Assembly: GCF_000002865.3 (NCBI RefSeq)
Contig: NW_001865043.1
Location: forward strand, 1,385,317 to 1,449,316
Length of the DNA stretch: 64,000 nt
Reading direction: 5' to 3'
Source of the DNA: Monosiga brevicollis MX1
Lineage: Eukaryota > Opisthokonta > Choanoflagellata > Craspedida > Salpingoecidae
Below are positions 1 through 15,373 of this stretch, piece by piece. Position 1 is the stretch's first letter; every line of letters starts with the position of its first letter. The notes beneath the pieces were generated by a model. It made no database searches, was not told where the DNA came from, and saw only the letters and a program-made list of their open reading frames with translations. The position numbers and the translations under genes are program-made.

Positions 1-2
1 CC

Positions 3-2341
3 CAAGACTGGCTCGGCCAATATCTGCCTCTGTTCGAAGCGTGGATTCAAGAGGACTGCCGTGTCTTCCTGCATCAATTTGGTTTTATCATGGACTGCTC
101 TCGCCTCCTACCCCGTGCGTGCTGACTGGCTCTTCAAACCGATTCCAAAAAGCTCTTCCGAAACACCTCGTGATTATCTTCCGGCTCGCAATTGTACCCT
201 CACTATGTGCTGTGGTGGTAGACTTTCAAAACATTTTGCAAACAGGGCCGGTGCAAATTCGCCTCGAGTGGCTGCAAGAGCATTTACCCGGTCGTCTGGC
301 CGCCGCCGAGAGCAACGGGCGTGCCCAACACTCGCCGACGTTGACCGTGGACCGCAGTGCTCTTCTGGACTCTTCGTGCCAGCGTCTGCTGCGCATGGAT
401 GCCCTAGAACTGCAGCGGGCGCTAGACATTACTTTTGCTGATGAGGCCGGCCAGGTATGAATGGGTTGTCGTTGGTGCTGTGATTCGTCAATGCACCAGT
501 CGTGTGCAGCCGCGCTGTGCTGACCCATTTGATGATGCAGGGACAAGGTGTGGTACGCGAGTGGTTCAACCTGTTGAGCAAGGAACTTTTCAATCCCGAC
601 TACGCCCTCTTCGTCGATTCAGAGGGTGGGTGCATGCCTACCCACACATGGCGGCTTCCGTGGACGCAGAGGCAATTGCAAGGCGCAACAGGGCCACGGC
701 GGCGATCCTCGTTCTTGTCTCAGGCATCTTCCTCACGCATCCATCCTTTTGGCGGAATCATCCTTGTGCCCATAGACGGCGCTATCATTCACTCCGGCTC
801 TCATGTCAATGCCGATCACCTCAGCTACTACCGCTTTGCCGGCCGTCTTCTGGCGTTGGCGATTATTCACAGGATCACCCCGGGTATCCAGCTCTCCCGC
901 GTTCTTATTTGTCAGATGATGGGCCTACCGCCCTCATTGCAGGTAAGGGGATGGGCGCCTGTCTTGTCTGACGCTTGCTGGGGTGAATTCACGAGGGCGC
1001 TTAACCTGCATTCCACTGATGGCGTTTTGACTGGCTCTATCGCACGCGCCGTTGCAACTCTTGTGGGTGCTCAGGACTTGCGGCTTCTTGATCCTCAATT
1101 TGTTCAATCCACCCAGTGGTTGTTGGATCACGACGTGGAGCAAGCAGGTCTGGACCTGACGTTTGCCGTCGACGTGTTTGAGTACGGCCAGCAAACCACC
1201 GTGGAGCTGATTCCTCGCGGCGCTTCGATTGCCGTGACTGAGGTGTGTGCGCCCTCTTCGCTTCAGTTTGTGCCGCCTTGACAGTTTTACATGACTCAAT
1301 CTTGTTTCCACATGTTGCTGGCCTCAGGTCAACAAGGCACAGTATGTATCACTTCTGTGCGCACACAAGGCGGGAACTGATATTCGTGCTCAGGTGGCGG
1401 CACTCCGCGAGGGCTGGAGTGACATTATTCAGCCTCAACTTCAAGTGTACGGCTGCCCTGTCCTGGTGCTCAGATCTGCTTTACGTGAGGGTGATGCCGT
1501 AATGTTCATGGTTGGGTAATTGCCGCGTCTGGTGGCAGGCTGATAAGCGTGGATGAAGTTCAAGCGCTGGTTGCTGGACAGCACCAGCTTGATGTCAACG
1601 CTTGGCGCGCCCATACGGAATACAGGTGGGTTACTGCCATGACCAGCCCTAGTGTCAGAGGTCGAAACTCTCATCAACAGTGTTTATGGGCATGCACAGT
1701 AACTTTGAGCCGACCGACGACGTGATTGTGTGGTTTTGGGAGCTTGTCGAGGGGATGAGCGAGGCACAGCGCGCCCTCTTGCTGCAGTTTGCAACTGGCA
1801 GCTCCAAGCTACCCCATGGTGGTTTTCCTGCTTTGGTAAGAGCGAATGGAGCAAGTCTTGGTCAGGAACTTTTGGGCAGCTATCAAATGTAGCTCATGGT
1901 GGGTGGTGATTCGCGTTTGTGGTTGGCATAGAAACTGCTGAATCAGTGCGCGTTTACAGTGTCGCGGGCCACGGATATGAATGCGGCACACGCTCGGGCC
2001 GCCGCTCGAGCAGCGCAGGTCGTTGCACCCGTCGACCCTGATGTGCATGGTGTACCCAATGATCCCTCGCGAGAACCTCGGGACGGGCTGGACGGGCTGG
2101 ATGGCCAGCCTTTACCCACGGCCAGCACTTGGTACGGGCTTGTTTTGCAATCTTCGCTTGTGCCCGCGTGACGTGCTTGACCTGTTGGTACCAATCTTGC
2201 TCATGCGTCTGCCGGTCCTCCACCTGATGCTTGGCATACAGCTTCAACCTATTACGTTTGCCCGAGTATTCCAGCAAGGCGGCCTTGGCCAAGGCACTGA
2301 CACTAGCCCTTGAGTATGGCAAGGATGTTCAACTAGCTTAG
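3..2341 (+). CDS. HECT-type E3 ubiquitin ligase, C-terminal part (5' partial)
   Basis: Accepts ubiquitin from an E2 on a catalytic cysteine and passes it to substrates. Exons read in order: QDWLGQYLPLFEAW (from base 3), the HECT start LTVDRSALLDSSCQRLL, GVVREWFNLLSKELFNPDY, ADHLSYYRFAGRLLALAIIH, a piece ending ELIPRGASIAVTE, VNKAQYVSLLCAHKAGTD, then VDEVQALVAGQHQLDVNAWR, VIVWFWELVEGMSEAQRALL and LLQFATGSSKLPHGGFPAL. The last intron (about 2132-2249) splits the catalytic Cys codon: TG at its left edge joins C at its right edge, giving LPTASTCFNLLRLPEY, the expected active-site motif. The protein ends GKDVQLA at the TAG at 2339-2341. The N-terminus lies outside the window, so the subfamily (NEDD4-, HUWE1- or HERC-like) cannot be told. 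The HECT call is firm; inner exon edges are approximate. Confidence 0.9.
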
Positions 2342-2597
2342 AAGATGGCGTGGTGCCTATCGAGCACGTGGGTTCTTTGGCCGCCCCGTGTCGGGGACAG
2401 AGTGACGTCACTGGGGTGGATATTCGAAACAGCCGCACGAATGAGGCAACTGCCAGCAGATCAAAAGTTCTCATGCGATGGGAACTAGGCCGGCAATGGT
2501 ATAAGCGAGCGGCTCAATTTTTTTTTTAATTGACAAATGAAGGGGGTATCTCGCAATTTTTTTTGATTTTCCAACACAACCGGCGACTCTGCAGTAC
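2342..2597. other. Convergent intergenic spacer
   Basis: Short tail-to-tail gap between the HECT gene and the minus-strand gene ending at 2598. It holds a T-rich run near 2517-2527 and another near 2559-2565. No gene is seen. Confidence 0.5.
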
Positions 2598-3846
2598 TCA
2601 GTCATCCCACTCGTCGTCATCAACCCCTTCAAGATCGGCACCGGGTAGAGGGTCACTGGCTTGCGTTCCAGCCTGGGATTTCCAAAAGGCAGGGGGCCGA
2701 TTTGTGAGGCAGGCATGCGCATGGATTGGCGCAATCACTTTCACTCGGGCGGCAAGGGACAGCACTGATCAATTACCTTGCTCAAGACTTTGTCGGTCCA
2801 GGAGGCGCTGTCTTCCTTGATGCCTTGGCCTACGCCAGCGGTAAAGTTGGTGACGTGCTTGACACTGCCATCCACGCTCGTGATGGATTCTAAAGGTCCC
2901 AGGCGGGTGTTGATGAGGAGGGCTCATTTGAGTCGTGTCGAACACGAACGGGTGCACGGCGACAATGCGATGTGCAAGGGAAATTCCAAACGCACCGATG
3001 AAGCACGAGTCGCGATGGGTACGCAGGCGATATTCTTCACCGGGAATCAAATCCAGCTTCAAAAGTGTGGCTTCATCGCCTATGGTCCAACAATCATCGC
3101 CAAGAATAAGCGGGACGAAGCCATGGCAACAGAGCCCGAAGGGGGTTGGCATTGCTTGCGCCACCAATTGGCGTGTTAGAGCACCAGGGTGCGAAGGGAC
3201 CGGGGCGACTTTGTTGACCTAGAAAGTTGAAGAGGTCCCGGCCGGCCAGTTGACGACGGGGTTTGCTGGCGAGCAGGCGGTCAGCGCCAGCGTAAATCCG
3301 AGAGGAGACTGATTCGGCGGAGATGCGATCGGAGCGTCCCGCCGCTGTGGTGTACGACGAGTTGAGGTGGCCCGTGCGAGTCTTGGTGCTGCTGGAAACC
3401 ACGACGTCTACCTCAACGCCATCCTTAAACTGTCGGGAGAGAGCGTCAACAAAGGCCAGTTCTACCTGAAGATACCGGACCTGAAGGAGCACATTGAAAA
3501 CATGAGTCTGGTATCTGGAAAGTCTGTTCGAGCAGCAGGGGAAGTGGCAAGGCGATGGGCAAGACGAGGACGCATGCGACGCGCCTGTTGGCCACTGGGA
3601 TCGGTCACAATCACACGGTTGGGCTTGGCTTCAAGCTTGCCCACGAAGATGATTCCATCGCCGCGGCTGTGAAGCAGGACCAGCGCTGTGAGCTCAAGCT
3701 GCAGAGCGGAAGCGGTGCGGCGAGCGGCGCAAGCATCCATACCTGCACAGCTCCCGCTGTGGATCGTAGGCAGCTGGCCACTTGACATAGCGGGTCGGAC
3801 CACCCTGCAGCGCCTTGTCATCATACAACATGTGTGCACGCGACAT
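2598..3846 (-). CDS. Unrecognised multi-exon protein with acidic C-terminal tail
   Basis: I do not recognise this family. The chosen start is the ATG at 3846 (complement), in the context GCCGCCGCCATG, giving MSRAHMLYDDKALQGGPTRY and then VKWPAAYDPQREL. A phase-2 donor (AG|GTATGG) fits an acceptor just before RGDGIIFVGKLEAKPNRVIV. Later exons read QVELAFVDALSRQFKDGVEV, then GRSDRISAESVSSRIYAGAD, VNKVAPVPSHPGALTRQL, LIPGEEYRLRTHRDSCFIGA and KHVTNFTAGVGQGIKEDSAS. The last exon ends ADLEGVDDDEWDD before the TGA at 2598-2600. These stretches have protein-like composition and plausible splice signals, so a real gene is likely. No signal peptide or membrane segment is visible. The acidic, tryptophan-containing tail resembles short adaptor-binding tails of trafficking proteins, but that is only a suggestion. 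Exon joins in the middle (about 3440-3600) are uncertain. Confidence 0.6.
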
Positions 3847-4011
3847 GGCGGCGGCGATTCAATCGGAAGCAGCACGACGCGCGACGACAGGAGAGAGACC
3901 CACAAAGCCGTCGCCTCAATAACTAAACATCTCTCTACGGATTCTAAGCTTGATGAGGTTAACATTTCTGCATTAACCATTGATATTTAGTATACATCAT
4001 TGGTACAGCTC

Positions 4012-4076
4012 TGTGTGTTTGTGTGTGTGTGTGTGTCTCTCTCTCTCTCTCTCTGTCACACAGACACACACACACA

Positions 4077-4124
<48 letters not shown>
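4012..4124. repeat. Compound (TG)n-(TC)n-(CA)n microsatellite
   Basis: A TG run, then TC, then CA with a few interruptions. It lies between two divergent genes (starts at 3846 on minus and 4557 on plus), so it sits in the shared promoter region. The rest of 3847-4556 shows no other gene; the frame upstream of 4557 happens to stay open. Confidence 0.95.
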
Positions 4125-4125
<1 letters not shown>

Positions 4126-4556
4126 TTTGCTCGCCGTGCCCTCTTGGGAAACGGCAGCTCCTTCTGCTGGGTGATGCTCTGCCCCCGTGCTCCGCCTGCT
4201 CTGGCGTAAGCGTCTTGCCTGGGAACCCGCGACGCTTTTTATAAGAACCCTCGACGGTTTTGGGCGTAGTACGCTGTGTTACTTTTGAGAAAGCTCCTCG
4301 TGGGTACCGTGCCCCGTGCGAGCGCGTCCTCCTTGACAAGCGTCGGCGCCGGGCTTTGCCGACGGCATCTGGTGCAGGCCTTTCTAAAGTCTTCGCCACT
4401 CTTTTCTGTCTTGGTGGCTGTCGGGTCTGTCCGGACCGGACCGTCTCTTCCTTGGATTCCGAGAGCCTCGGCACCCACGCAGTTGCTAGGTGCTCTTCCC
4501 CCAACCTTCCGCGCGCGCCGCTTCAGGCTTTGGATTGGACACGCGTTGCTTTCTTC

Positions 4557-6230
4557 ATGGTGCCGCAGCCCGGGCGTTGGCCCGTGGAACAAGGTGGCCA
4601 GCGGCTATTAACACCCGTCATGTCGCAGCCTGGGAGCCCGCAGGGGCTGCGGCGAAGCGATGCTACGACCGAGGATCCCGACACGGCAACCATCGACTCA
4701 CGGCCTTCACCCTTGACATCAGAGGGCTTTATCACCATCCCCGTGCGTGAGACCCTTAGTTTCTCCCCCATTTCCATAGAACACCGCAGCCGGCGGCGTG
4801 ATACGAGCAGCAACAGCACCACCACCATCGAAACAATTGGCGACATGCGGCGCTACTACCCCACCACCGAGCTACAACTCAGGACCGTCCTTGGAGAAGG
4901 CTCTTTTGGCTGCGTCTACGCTGGCCGTTGGCGCGGCCTCGATGTGGCCGTGAAATCTCTCTTTGACGACCAAATGTTCCAGGAAGAGGCTGAGCTTCTC
5001 TGCATGCTCTCTCATCGCCACATTGTGCGCTACATTGGCGAGTGCATCGTACAGGATGGCCAAGACCCGCCCGAGCTGATCGGGCCCAACAGCACCGGCC
5101 TTAGCTTTGCCCTTCCCGGTCGTTGTCTCATGATCACCGAACTGGCTGACCGTGGCACCCTGTATGAGACAATCTACACGTCCGAGTACAGCCACCTCCA
5201 GGCTGCGCGTTGGCTGTATGAGGTTGGCTCAGCTTTGGCGTACCTCCACTACGAGGCCCCCGTCAAGCTGCTGCACCTCGATGTCAAGCCCCTGAACATT
5301 TTGATGGCTTCTCAGGATGGATCAGTCGTTTGTAAACTGGCCGATCTCGGCACGGCCATGATAGCAGAATCCACTGAGGAAGCCGCCTGCGTCGAATCCC
5401 GCGACCAAAGTCTGCCGGGCGTGCGAGGCACCATCCGTTATCTGGCCCCCGAACTCATTCGTTCCGAGTGCATTTCTGACCGCGCCGATGTTTGGAGTTT
5501 TGGCGTGACTGCTTGCGAACTCTTTGCCAAGAGCATGCCCTTTGCGCAATATAGTAATAATCTCACGGTGACCTTTAAGCTCGGCAGTGGTAACATGCAT
5601 CCAGACATCCCCTCGAGCATGCCCGCCTGTCTGCGCACAATTATTGCCAGCTGCTTTGCCCAGCAACACACCCAGCGACCCAGCTCCAACATGCTGCGTC
5701 ATCAATTTGAGTCCGCCCTGATGGAGCTCGAAAATCCTCGGACCTCACGCCGTGATCAGTTTGCGCACCATCACACCGAGTCCATGGCCGAACCCACCTC
5801 CATATCTCCGCGCCAGGTGCGGCGGCACCAGTCCTTACCTCCCCGCCGACGACCTGCCCATCTTGATACCCTCGTAACAAATGCTTCCATCTTGGACGAA
5901 GATCCCGGCAGCCCCGCCCCGCTCAGTCCTTTTGATCTCAATGGCAACAACGAGCTTGTGGCCCAGCCAGAATCGCTGCGCACAGCGTCCGCCCAGACCG
6001 GGTTATCACCGCGCAAGCCGTGCAACGAGGTCGAGGCTACCTTTTTCAACATGGCGCGGGCTGCTATGCTTCGTCATAAGCAGGGTCGCCTTGATAAACT
6101 GGCAGCTGAGCTGCAGGCCAAGGAAGAAAGACTGCGCAATTGGGAGACGGACTTGCAACACCGGGAAGCGGCTCTCCTCGCTCAGACGCCCGGCTCAGCC
6201 GTGGACTGCGCGCGCATCTCACTCGTTTAA
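4557..6230 (+). CDS. Intronless serine/threonine (TKL-like) protein kinase with C-terminal coiled coil
   Basis: Phosphorylates proteins. Numbering is from the ATG at 4557 (557 residues); an ATG at 4620 is an equally possible start. Residues 1-105 are Ser/Pro/Thr-rich. The kinase domain covers about 106-380: glycine loop GEGSFGCVYAG from 113, VAVK lysine 133, catalytic HLDVKPLNIL (Asp242, HLD in place of HRD), metal-binding DLG in place of DFG (Asp263), and APE glutamate 299. All key catalytic residues are present, so it is probably active. A linker rich in Ser, Pro and Arg follows, then a predicted coiled coil near the end (AELQAKEERLRNWETDLQHR). The HLDVKP and DLG forms are common in TKL-like kinases of protists. 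It has no introns, unlike most neighbours. The substrate is unknown. Confidence 0.88.
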   Translation: MVPQPGRWPVEQGGQRLLTPVMSQPGSPQGLRRSDATTEDPDTATIDSRPSPLTSEGFITIPVRETLSFSPISIEHRSRRRDTSSNSTTTIETIGDMRRYYPTTELQLRTVLGEGSFGCVYAGRWRGLDVAVKSLFDDQMFQEEAELLCMLSHRHIVRYIGECIVQDGQDPPELIGPNSTGLSFALPGRCLMITELADRGTLYETIYTSEYSHLQAARWLYEVGSALAYLHYEAPVKLLHLDVKPLNILMASQDGSVVCKLADLGTAMIAESTEEAACVESRDQSLPGVRGTIRYLAPELIRSECISDRADVWSFGVTACELFAKSMPFAQYSNNLTVTFKLGSGNMHPDIPSSMPACLRTIIASCFAQQHTQRPSSNMLRHQFESALMELENPRTSRRDQFAHHHTESMAEPTSISPRQVRRHQSLPPRRRPAHLDTLVTNASILDEDPGSPAPLSPFDLNGNNELVAQPESLRTASAQTGLSPRKPCNEVEATFFNMARAAMLRHKQGRLDKLAAELQAKEERLRNWETDLQHREAALLAQTPGSAVDCARISLV

Positions 6231-6607
6231 CATACCACCGGCGGCTTCGGAGGTTTTGGTACTCAACCGTATCAGGTTTCCTTCCGACGGCTCGCGACCC
6301 CACGCTTGAGGCAAAGGGGCATAAAGAAACACTGTTTTTGACTTCCGATTAATGCCGCGTTAAGAGCAGCAGAGTAATTCATTTTTTGATCAAAAGAGAG
6401 TTTGGGTTGTTTCGATAAGTGTCTCGGGAGGGAACTCAAGCCATCGTCTCGAGCAAGATGAAGCAGCAACAAAGTGGCCACAACGGCACAGGAGATGAAA
6501 GATGAAAATGTACACACAAGAAAGTCAAGAAAGACAAGCCACAGTCAAAAAGCAGGCAACAGGGACTTGATCATCCCACCGGTCCCAGGAGCAGCGTGAG
6601 ACAGCAA
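6231..6607. other. Convergent 3' spacer
   Basis: Tail-to-tail gap between the two kinase genes. It should hold both 3' untranslated regions. No gene or repeat is seen. Confidence 0.5.
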
Positions 6608-7779
6608 CTATGGCAAGTGCCACTCAGCGCCCAAGTTGGAGATGCGGTTCTGCTCTTCATTAACAATGGCGGTGCGCTCTTCAACCAACCCATCTAGCTT
6701 TGCCTGGGCCCGCTCAATCGTATCCTTGCGCGCTGCAAGAAAGTGATTCAACTCCATTGCCTTGTACTTATCAGCGGCATCCCGTTCCTGCTCCATTCGA
6801 GTGTCAAGCTCAGCCATGGCAGCGCGGTGGGCCATCTCCATGTTCTCCCGCTGAGCGGCCTGGTTGCGACCAAGTGTGGCCACCTCTTCGGCCTGAAGTC
6901 GTTTGAGTCGGTTCATCTCCTTGAGTTGTTCCTCCGACAGACGGACAGTAGCTATAGCGCAACAAATGCGAGAAACCAACATGAGAAAATGAACGCGAGG
7001 CGAGGCCGTAATCCCCCCACCGGACACAGCGGGCAGGTGACCCCACGCACCAATGCTAATGACTTCCGAGCGTGCGGCCTTGAGGCCCTCCTTCTTCAGC
7101 TTGTCGAGCTTCTTTGCTTCGGCCCGATCGACAGTGGATTTGCGGTCGTCCAGGTCGCGCAGCTCGGGCACATTGCGTGTGCTGGCTTCAAAGGTCTCCT
7201 GAACCTCGGGATCAAACAGACTCAGCTTCTTGAGCTTTTTCTCCGCGCTACGAGATTGTGTAGCTTGGCGCTTGCGAATGCTTTCGTGGGCCGCATCATG
7301 TTCATCGTCGAGATGCTGCTTCTCCAGAGCGTGCCGCTCAGTCTGATACTGGCTCTCCAACACGTGCTTTTGTTCCAGGTGCTCCTTCATCATGTGATGC
7401 ACATCACCCGTCTTGTTCGCGGCCGCCAGTTCTATCCTTTCTCGCAAGTGCTTCTCCTTCATGTCAAGCTCCTGTACGAGGCGAAGGCGAGTAAGCATCG
7501 AGTGCGGGGCACGGCCAGCGCATAAAGGTGACTGATGACGCGGGCGCGTGGCAAAGTTCAGCCCTCACAGGCAGCATGACTTACATCGGTGAGGTTTTTG
7601 TGCTTGAGCTGCGCCTCCTCCATCTCTTGCTGGGCTCGGAACACCTTACTGGCCGAAGCGATATACGTGGCCTTTTTCGCCTGCACAAACGGAGAGACAT
7701 GGAATGAGCCATCCGCACGCAAGTGGAGAAGCATGAGCCAACAAAGATTGACAAGTTGCCAAGACGCGCACGCAGTCAG

Positions 7780-7819
<40 letters not shown>

Positions 7820-10093
7820 CGTAGCAAGCTTGCAATGGCGGATTGGCTGCTGCTGATGGCAACGCACCTCAAAGTCGTCTTTGGCTCGAGTCTCCATGGT
7901 GGCCTTGTCGCGCTTGTGTTCGTCCTTGCGGGTTTTGCGCTCATCCTTGGCCAACTTTTCATGCGCCCTTTGAAGTTCTTTTGCCCGGTCGTGGATGGCG
8001 CGATTGCTTTCCTTTTCTCGCTCACGCGCAAACTTGTCCACATCCTTTTCATGGACTCGGCGCTGGCGCTGCTGCTGCGTTTGGAGCTCAGATAATGCCT
8101 TTTCGCGCTCCTGAGCAAACATGGACTCGGCTCGGTCATGGATGCGGCGAAGATCGTCCAGCTGCTCACCCACAACACAAGACCTGCTCGTGAGAACCTC
8201 AAAGCAGCCAAGAACGGTGCAAAACAACGCCAGGAAACCAAAAACCAAACAACCAAAACAAGAGCAGAAGTACAGCCAAATCAGGACACGAGCAGTTCCA
8301 AACCTGCTCGTTGAGGCGGCGCCGCAGCTGTGTCTCTTCAATGCGTTGTTTCTTCTCCAGGAGTTTCTTTTCGTCTGTAAGCTTTTTCTGCAACTTGCGC
8401 AATGCCTTCATTTGGCCCTCAACCAGGACGCTGAGCTTGGATTCCTTGACATCCACAGCGCGTCGGGTGGGCATTTTGAGGGTATTGTATTTTTGAGCGC
8501 GAACAGTGGCCTCTTGCTCGGCGCTGAGAGAGGGTGCGGCGACCGACTCGGCGCCATCTTCTTCTTCCGCCACAGATTCGAGCTCGTCGTTGTTGGACGC
8601 CTCGGTCTCTGCGGCGGGCGAGGCGGCGCCTGCGTTGACTGTGAGCTCTGCAATGCGGGAAATATCCGGTTGGGTGTGGCCTTGAACGGCAGCCAGAGTC
8701 CGAACAATGAGGTTGTTGATGGTGTGTTGGGTTGTTTGGGGGGCCTGGGTAAGAAATGGGTCGGCCAGTAAGCTTGTAGCGGTACCGCGATCAACCGGGT
8801 CCTTGGCCACGCAGCGTGCGAGGAAAGCACGAAATTCAGTGGACCACGTGTCTGCTTTGAGGGTGGGGGGGTCGCGTTGCGGGATGTGGTAGAGGGCAGA
8901 CATGGACTGCCGGAGCACAGACAAACAAGGCGGATGCAATGCGGTACCGAGGTGGGCAATGAGGGCTTGACCAAGGGGTGGTAATGGAACCATCACGCAT
9001 TCGACACAGGGTGCTCGACTCGAAGCATATTCAGCAGGCCAAAAAGACGGATTGGGGCTTACCTGCATTTCAAAGAGAGGGGGGTTCATCTCGGCCATCT
9101 CAATGACAAAGATGCCAAAGGACCAGATATCTACCGGGTAGGAATAGGTGCCCGTGTCCATAGCCATGATGACCTCGGGGGCGATCCAGTAGGGAGACCC
9201 GACAAACGAATTGCATCGGCCGTCCTTTTTGGAAAGATCAGCGCTAGTACCTGCAGTGAAGCAAGTTGCGGATGGGCATTGCCTGGTGAGAAGCGCGGTG
9301 ATTTATGTTGAAAGACAAGGCTCAAGCATGAATGAGGACCCACCAAAGTCTGCAAGTTTGACAACGCCGTTGTCGCTGACGAGAATGTTTTTGGCTTTGA
9401 TATCGCGATGAATCTTTTCCGAGTTGTGAAGGTACTCGAGACCTTTGAGGACGTTGAAGCTGATGTCACGGATTTCAGCTTCGTAGAGCGGTGATTTGAG
9501 GGCTTGGATGGCGTCAAAGACGCTGCCTTGGCAAAAGTCCATGACGATCCAAACTTTGTTGTTGGTCGAGAAGAAAGCCCCCTTCAGGTTGGTCAGGTGG
9601 GGGCTTTTGATGCCTTTGAGAAACTTGATCTCCTTCAGAATGTCGTCAAATTCCTATTGTGGGGTAAACGCGAGATGGGCGACGTGGCATGAGTTGCAAG
9701 GGCGCGCTTACGGGGTCATCAATGTCAGCGGGTCCAAGCCAAACCTCGCGGGACTTTTTCTTAAACTTCTTGATGGCTACAACCTCATTGTTGCGCAAAT
9801 CCAGGGCCTGACGGAAGGCGTCCACGGGATGGAGTTGGCGGGCATGCGTATTGAGTCAAGCGCGCAGGCGCTGGCAGTGCAAAAGGGTACTTCGATGCCA
9901 AGAGCGTCCAATGGCAGCGGCTTGGCAGGGCTGGGCCACTCACCTTGAACACGTCGGCATAGGCGCCATGGCCTACGGCTTCAAGGTCCTTGAAGAGGAC
10001 TTCGGGCTTCTCGGGGGAGATTTGGCCATCAATCACGGCATCGAGCTGATACTGCTTGAGCGTGCCCGAGGCACGCGCTGCGGCCTCGGCCAT
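6608..10093 (-). CDS. TAO-type Ste20 kinase with long C-terminal coiled coils
   Basis: MAP3K of the Ste20/TAO family, which in animals feeds the p38, JNK and Hippo pathways. The start is the ATG at 10093 (complement), MAEAAARASGTLKQYQ, followed by LFKDLEAVGHGAYADVFKV. Further exons give NNEVVAIKKF, ILKEIKFLKGIKSPHLTNLK, IVMDFCQGSVFDAIQ, catalytic IHRDIKAKNIL, VKLADFG, then NSFVGSPYWIAPEVIMAMD and SMSALYHIPQRDPPTLK. The last three pieces match animal TAO kinases closely (SFVGTPYWMAPEVILAMD, AMSALYHIAQNESPTL). After an acidic spacer, several exons encode Arg/Lys/Glu-rich coiled coils (for example RRVHEKDVDKFAREREKESN), ending NLGAEWHLP before the TAG at 6608-6610. About ten short introns; one carries a GT microsatellite. 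Kinase and coiled-coil layout and length agree with TAOK. SLK/LOK kinases are the main alternative. Confidence 0.88.
7779..7816. repeat. (GT)n microsatellite inside a TAO-kinase intron
   Basis: About 38 bases of GT with one interruption, within the intron between two coiled-coil exons of the TAO-type kinase. It does not touch coding sequence. Confidence 0.9.
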
Positions 10094-12881
<2,788 letters not shown>

Positions 12882-13183
12882 TATGGCTTGCATGCCCTGT
12901 TTGTCCATCCACCGACTGGCATGGTGGGGTCTCTGCCGTCTCTGGTTTTGTTCAATTGATGGGCATTCTGGTTGTGTGCCAGCGATGATAGTGTGTGTAT
13001 GTACGTGCGGGAGCGTGTGTGGGATGTGGGATGTGGGAGGAATGATCGGCGACCACAATTTTGCGCAGTTCAAAGGCTGGAGGCCAAAGTGCAATTGCCA
13101 CCCAATCACTTAAAAAAAAAAAGAAGAACCAAACAACGGCCAAGGACCCCTGGTCAAGGGTCTCAGAGCAAATCGATTTTCGC
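12882..13183. other. Convergent 3' spacer
   Basis: Tail-to-tail gap between GMP reductase and the FAHD2-like gene. It has a short GT-rich segment near 12990-13035 and an A-run at 13113-13122. No gene is seen. Confidence 0.5.
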
Positions 13184-14611
13184 TCAAGCGGGAATGACCT
13201 CATCGCGCACCGTGTTGGTGATGCAGCCAATGCCGTCAATCTCACAATCGACAACGTCACCATCCTTGAGCCAGAGTGGGGGCTTGCGGAAGCAGCCAAC
13301 GCCTGGGGGGGTGCCAGTCAGAATAATGTCTCCTGCACGAAGGGTGAAGAACTTGGAAGCCCAGGCAATGATGGTCTCGGTCCTGAAGACGAGCTGGTTG
13401 GTGTTGGAATCTTGCACGGTCTCGCCGTTGAGGCGGCAGCGAATGCCCAGCTGCAAGTTGAGGGGCACGTGCACCATGAGCCGACAGTCAAACGACGCCT
13501 TGCTTTCAACGGGATTGCCACGCAGACAGTTTGGGCATTGCATTGTGACCTACGTTGTGGGGGTTGCCCAGCTCGTCGGTCGTGACGATGGCAGGGCCAA
13601 TCGGGGCATAGCCGTCAAAAGCCTTGCCAACCAACCACTGGCCGCCGTTCTTTTGAAGTTGCCAGTCACGCGCGCTCACGTCGTGCGCCACGGTGTAGCC
13701 AGCCACGTGCTCCATGGCCTTGTCTTCTGAGATACGACGGCCATCCTTGCCAATGACAATGACAAGCTCGACTTCGAAATCCAAGTTCTAGAGACCAGAA
13801 GTGGGGTATCAAATGTATGGTCTTGCCAGGGCATTTGCCAATGAGTGGGGCGCAGGGATGGTCGGCGGACCTTGACTTCAGGAGCCTTGACAATATCATC
13901 ACCAGGGTTGCTGATTGCCGAAGCAAACTTGGAGAAGATCAGGGGTTCTTCCGGAACCGGCAGGTTCTAAGCAAGGATGCATCGACCCGCCAGCAGCAAA
14001 AGAGGTGTTGAGCGTGCGTGGGGCAGAGGCGGCCCAAGTGATTATGCGGGAAGTCATTGTTAACGGCCCGATTGGAGAGCGCGAGTACCTGCTCCGTGCA
14101 GTGATCGACGTAGTTCATGCCGATGCAGAGGACTTTTTCGGAGCCCGTGATCGGAGCCAGGATCTTGGCCGAGGCGGCGGGCACGATGCAGCTCGTCGAT
14201 TCGGAGGCACTACATGACAAAAGCAGCGATTAGGGCTGTGGTGGCATTTGCAAAAGAGGGGCTGCTCTCTGACCGAAAAGCATCGGCAACAATTGATCGG
14301 GGTGGCTCAGAGTTGAAGAGGTCGATAACGATCAATGACGATCAATGCCACTGACCTCTTAACCTTGGTCATCATGTCGGCACCACCGCGCAGGATGGCC
14401 AGCATGTCGTTGGGGATCGTGTTGTCTACGGCAGTAATGTCGACGATATCCCCCTTATCGCCGCGCTGAACGCCAACGCGAACCTGAGAGGGAGGCGAGG
14501 CGATATGGGGTGAGTGAACAGTTTGATTGTGATGGGCGATGGGTGATCAGTGGCAGTGGGGGTAGCCAAACAACGCACGTTTCCATCTTGCTCAAAGCGG
14601 CACAGCCTCAT
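13184..14611 (-). CDS. FAHD2: Fumarylacetoacetate hydrolase domain protein (FAHD2-like)
   Basis: Belongs to the FAH superfamily of metal-dependent hydrolases/decarboxylases acting on keto-acids; the exact substrate of FAHD2 is not known. The start is the ATG at 14611 (complement), [11 protein letters not shown]. Exons give [53 protein letters not shown], then [75 protein letters not shown] and [19 protein letters not shown]. The E-x-E metal site (DFEVEL) and the HDVSARDWQ and LTGTPPGVG motifs are intact and very close to human FAHD2. It ends IPA at the TGA at 13184-13186. About six short introns. No clear mitochondrial presequence is seen. Confidence 0.93.

Positions 14612-15373
<762 letters not shown>

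Noticed and set aside
6743-7525. 260-codon plus-strand open frame opposite the TAO kinase
   Set aside because: It mirrors the Glu/Lys/Arg-rich coiled-coil codons on the other strand (Leu/Phe-rich shadow).
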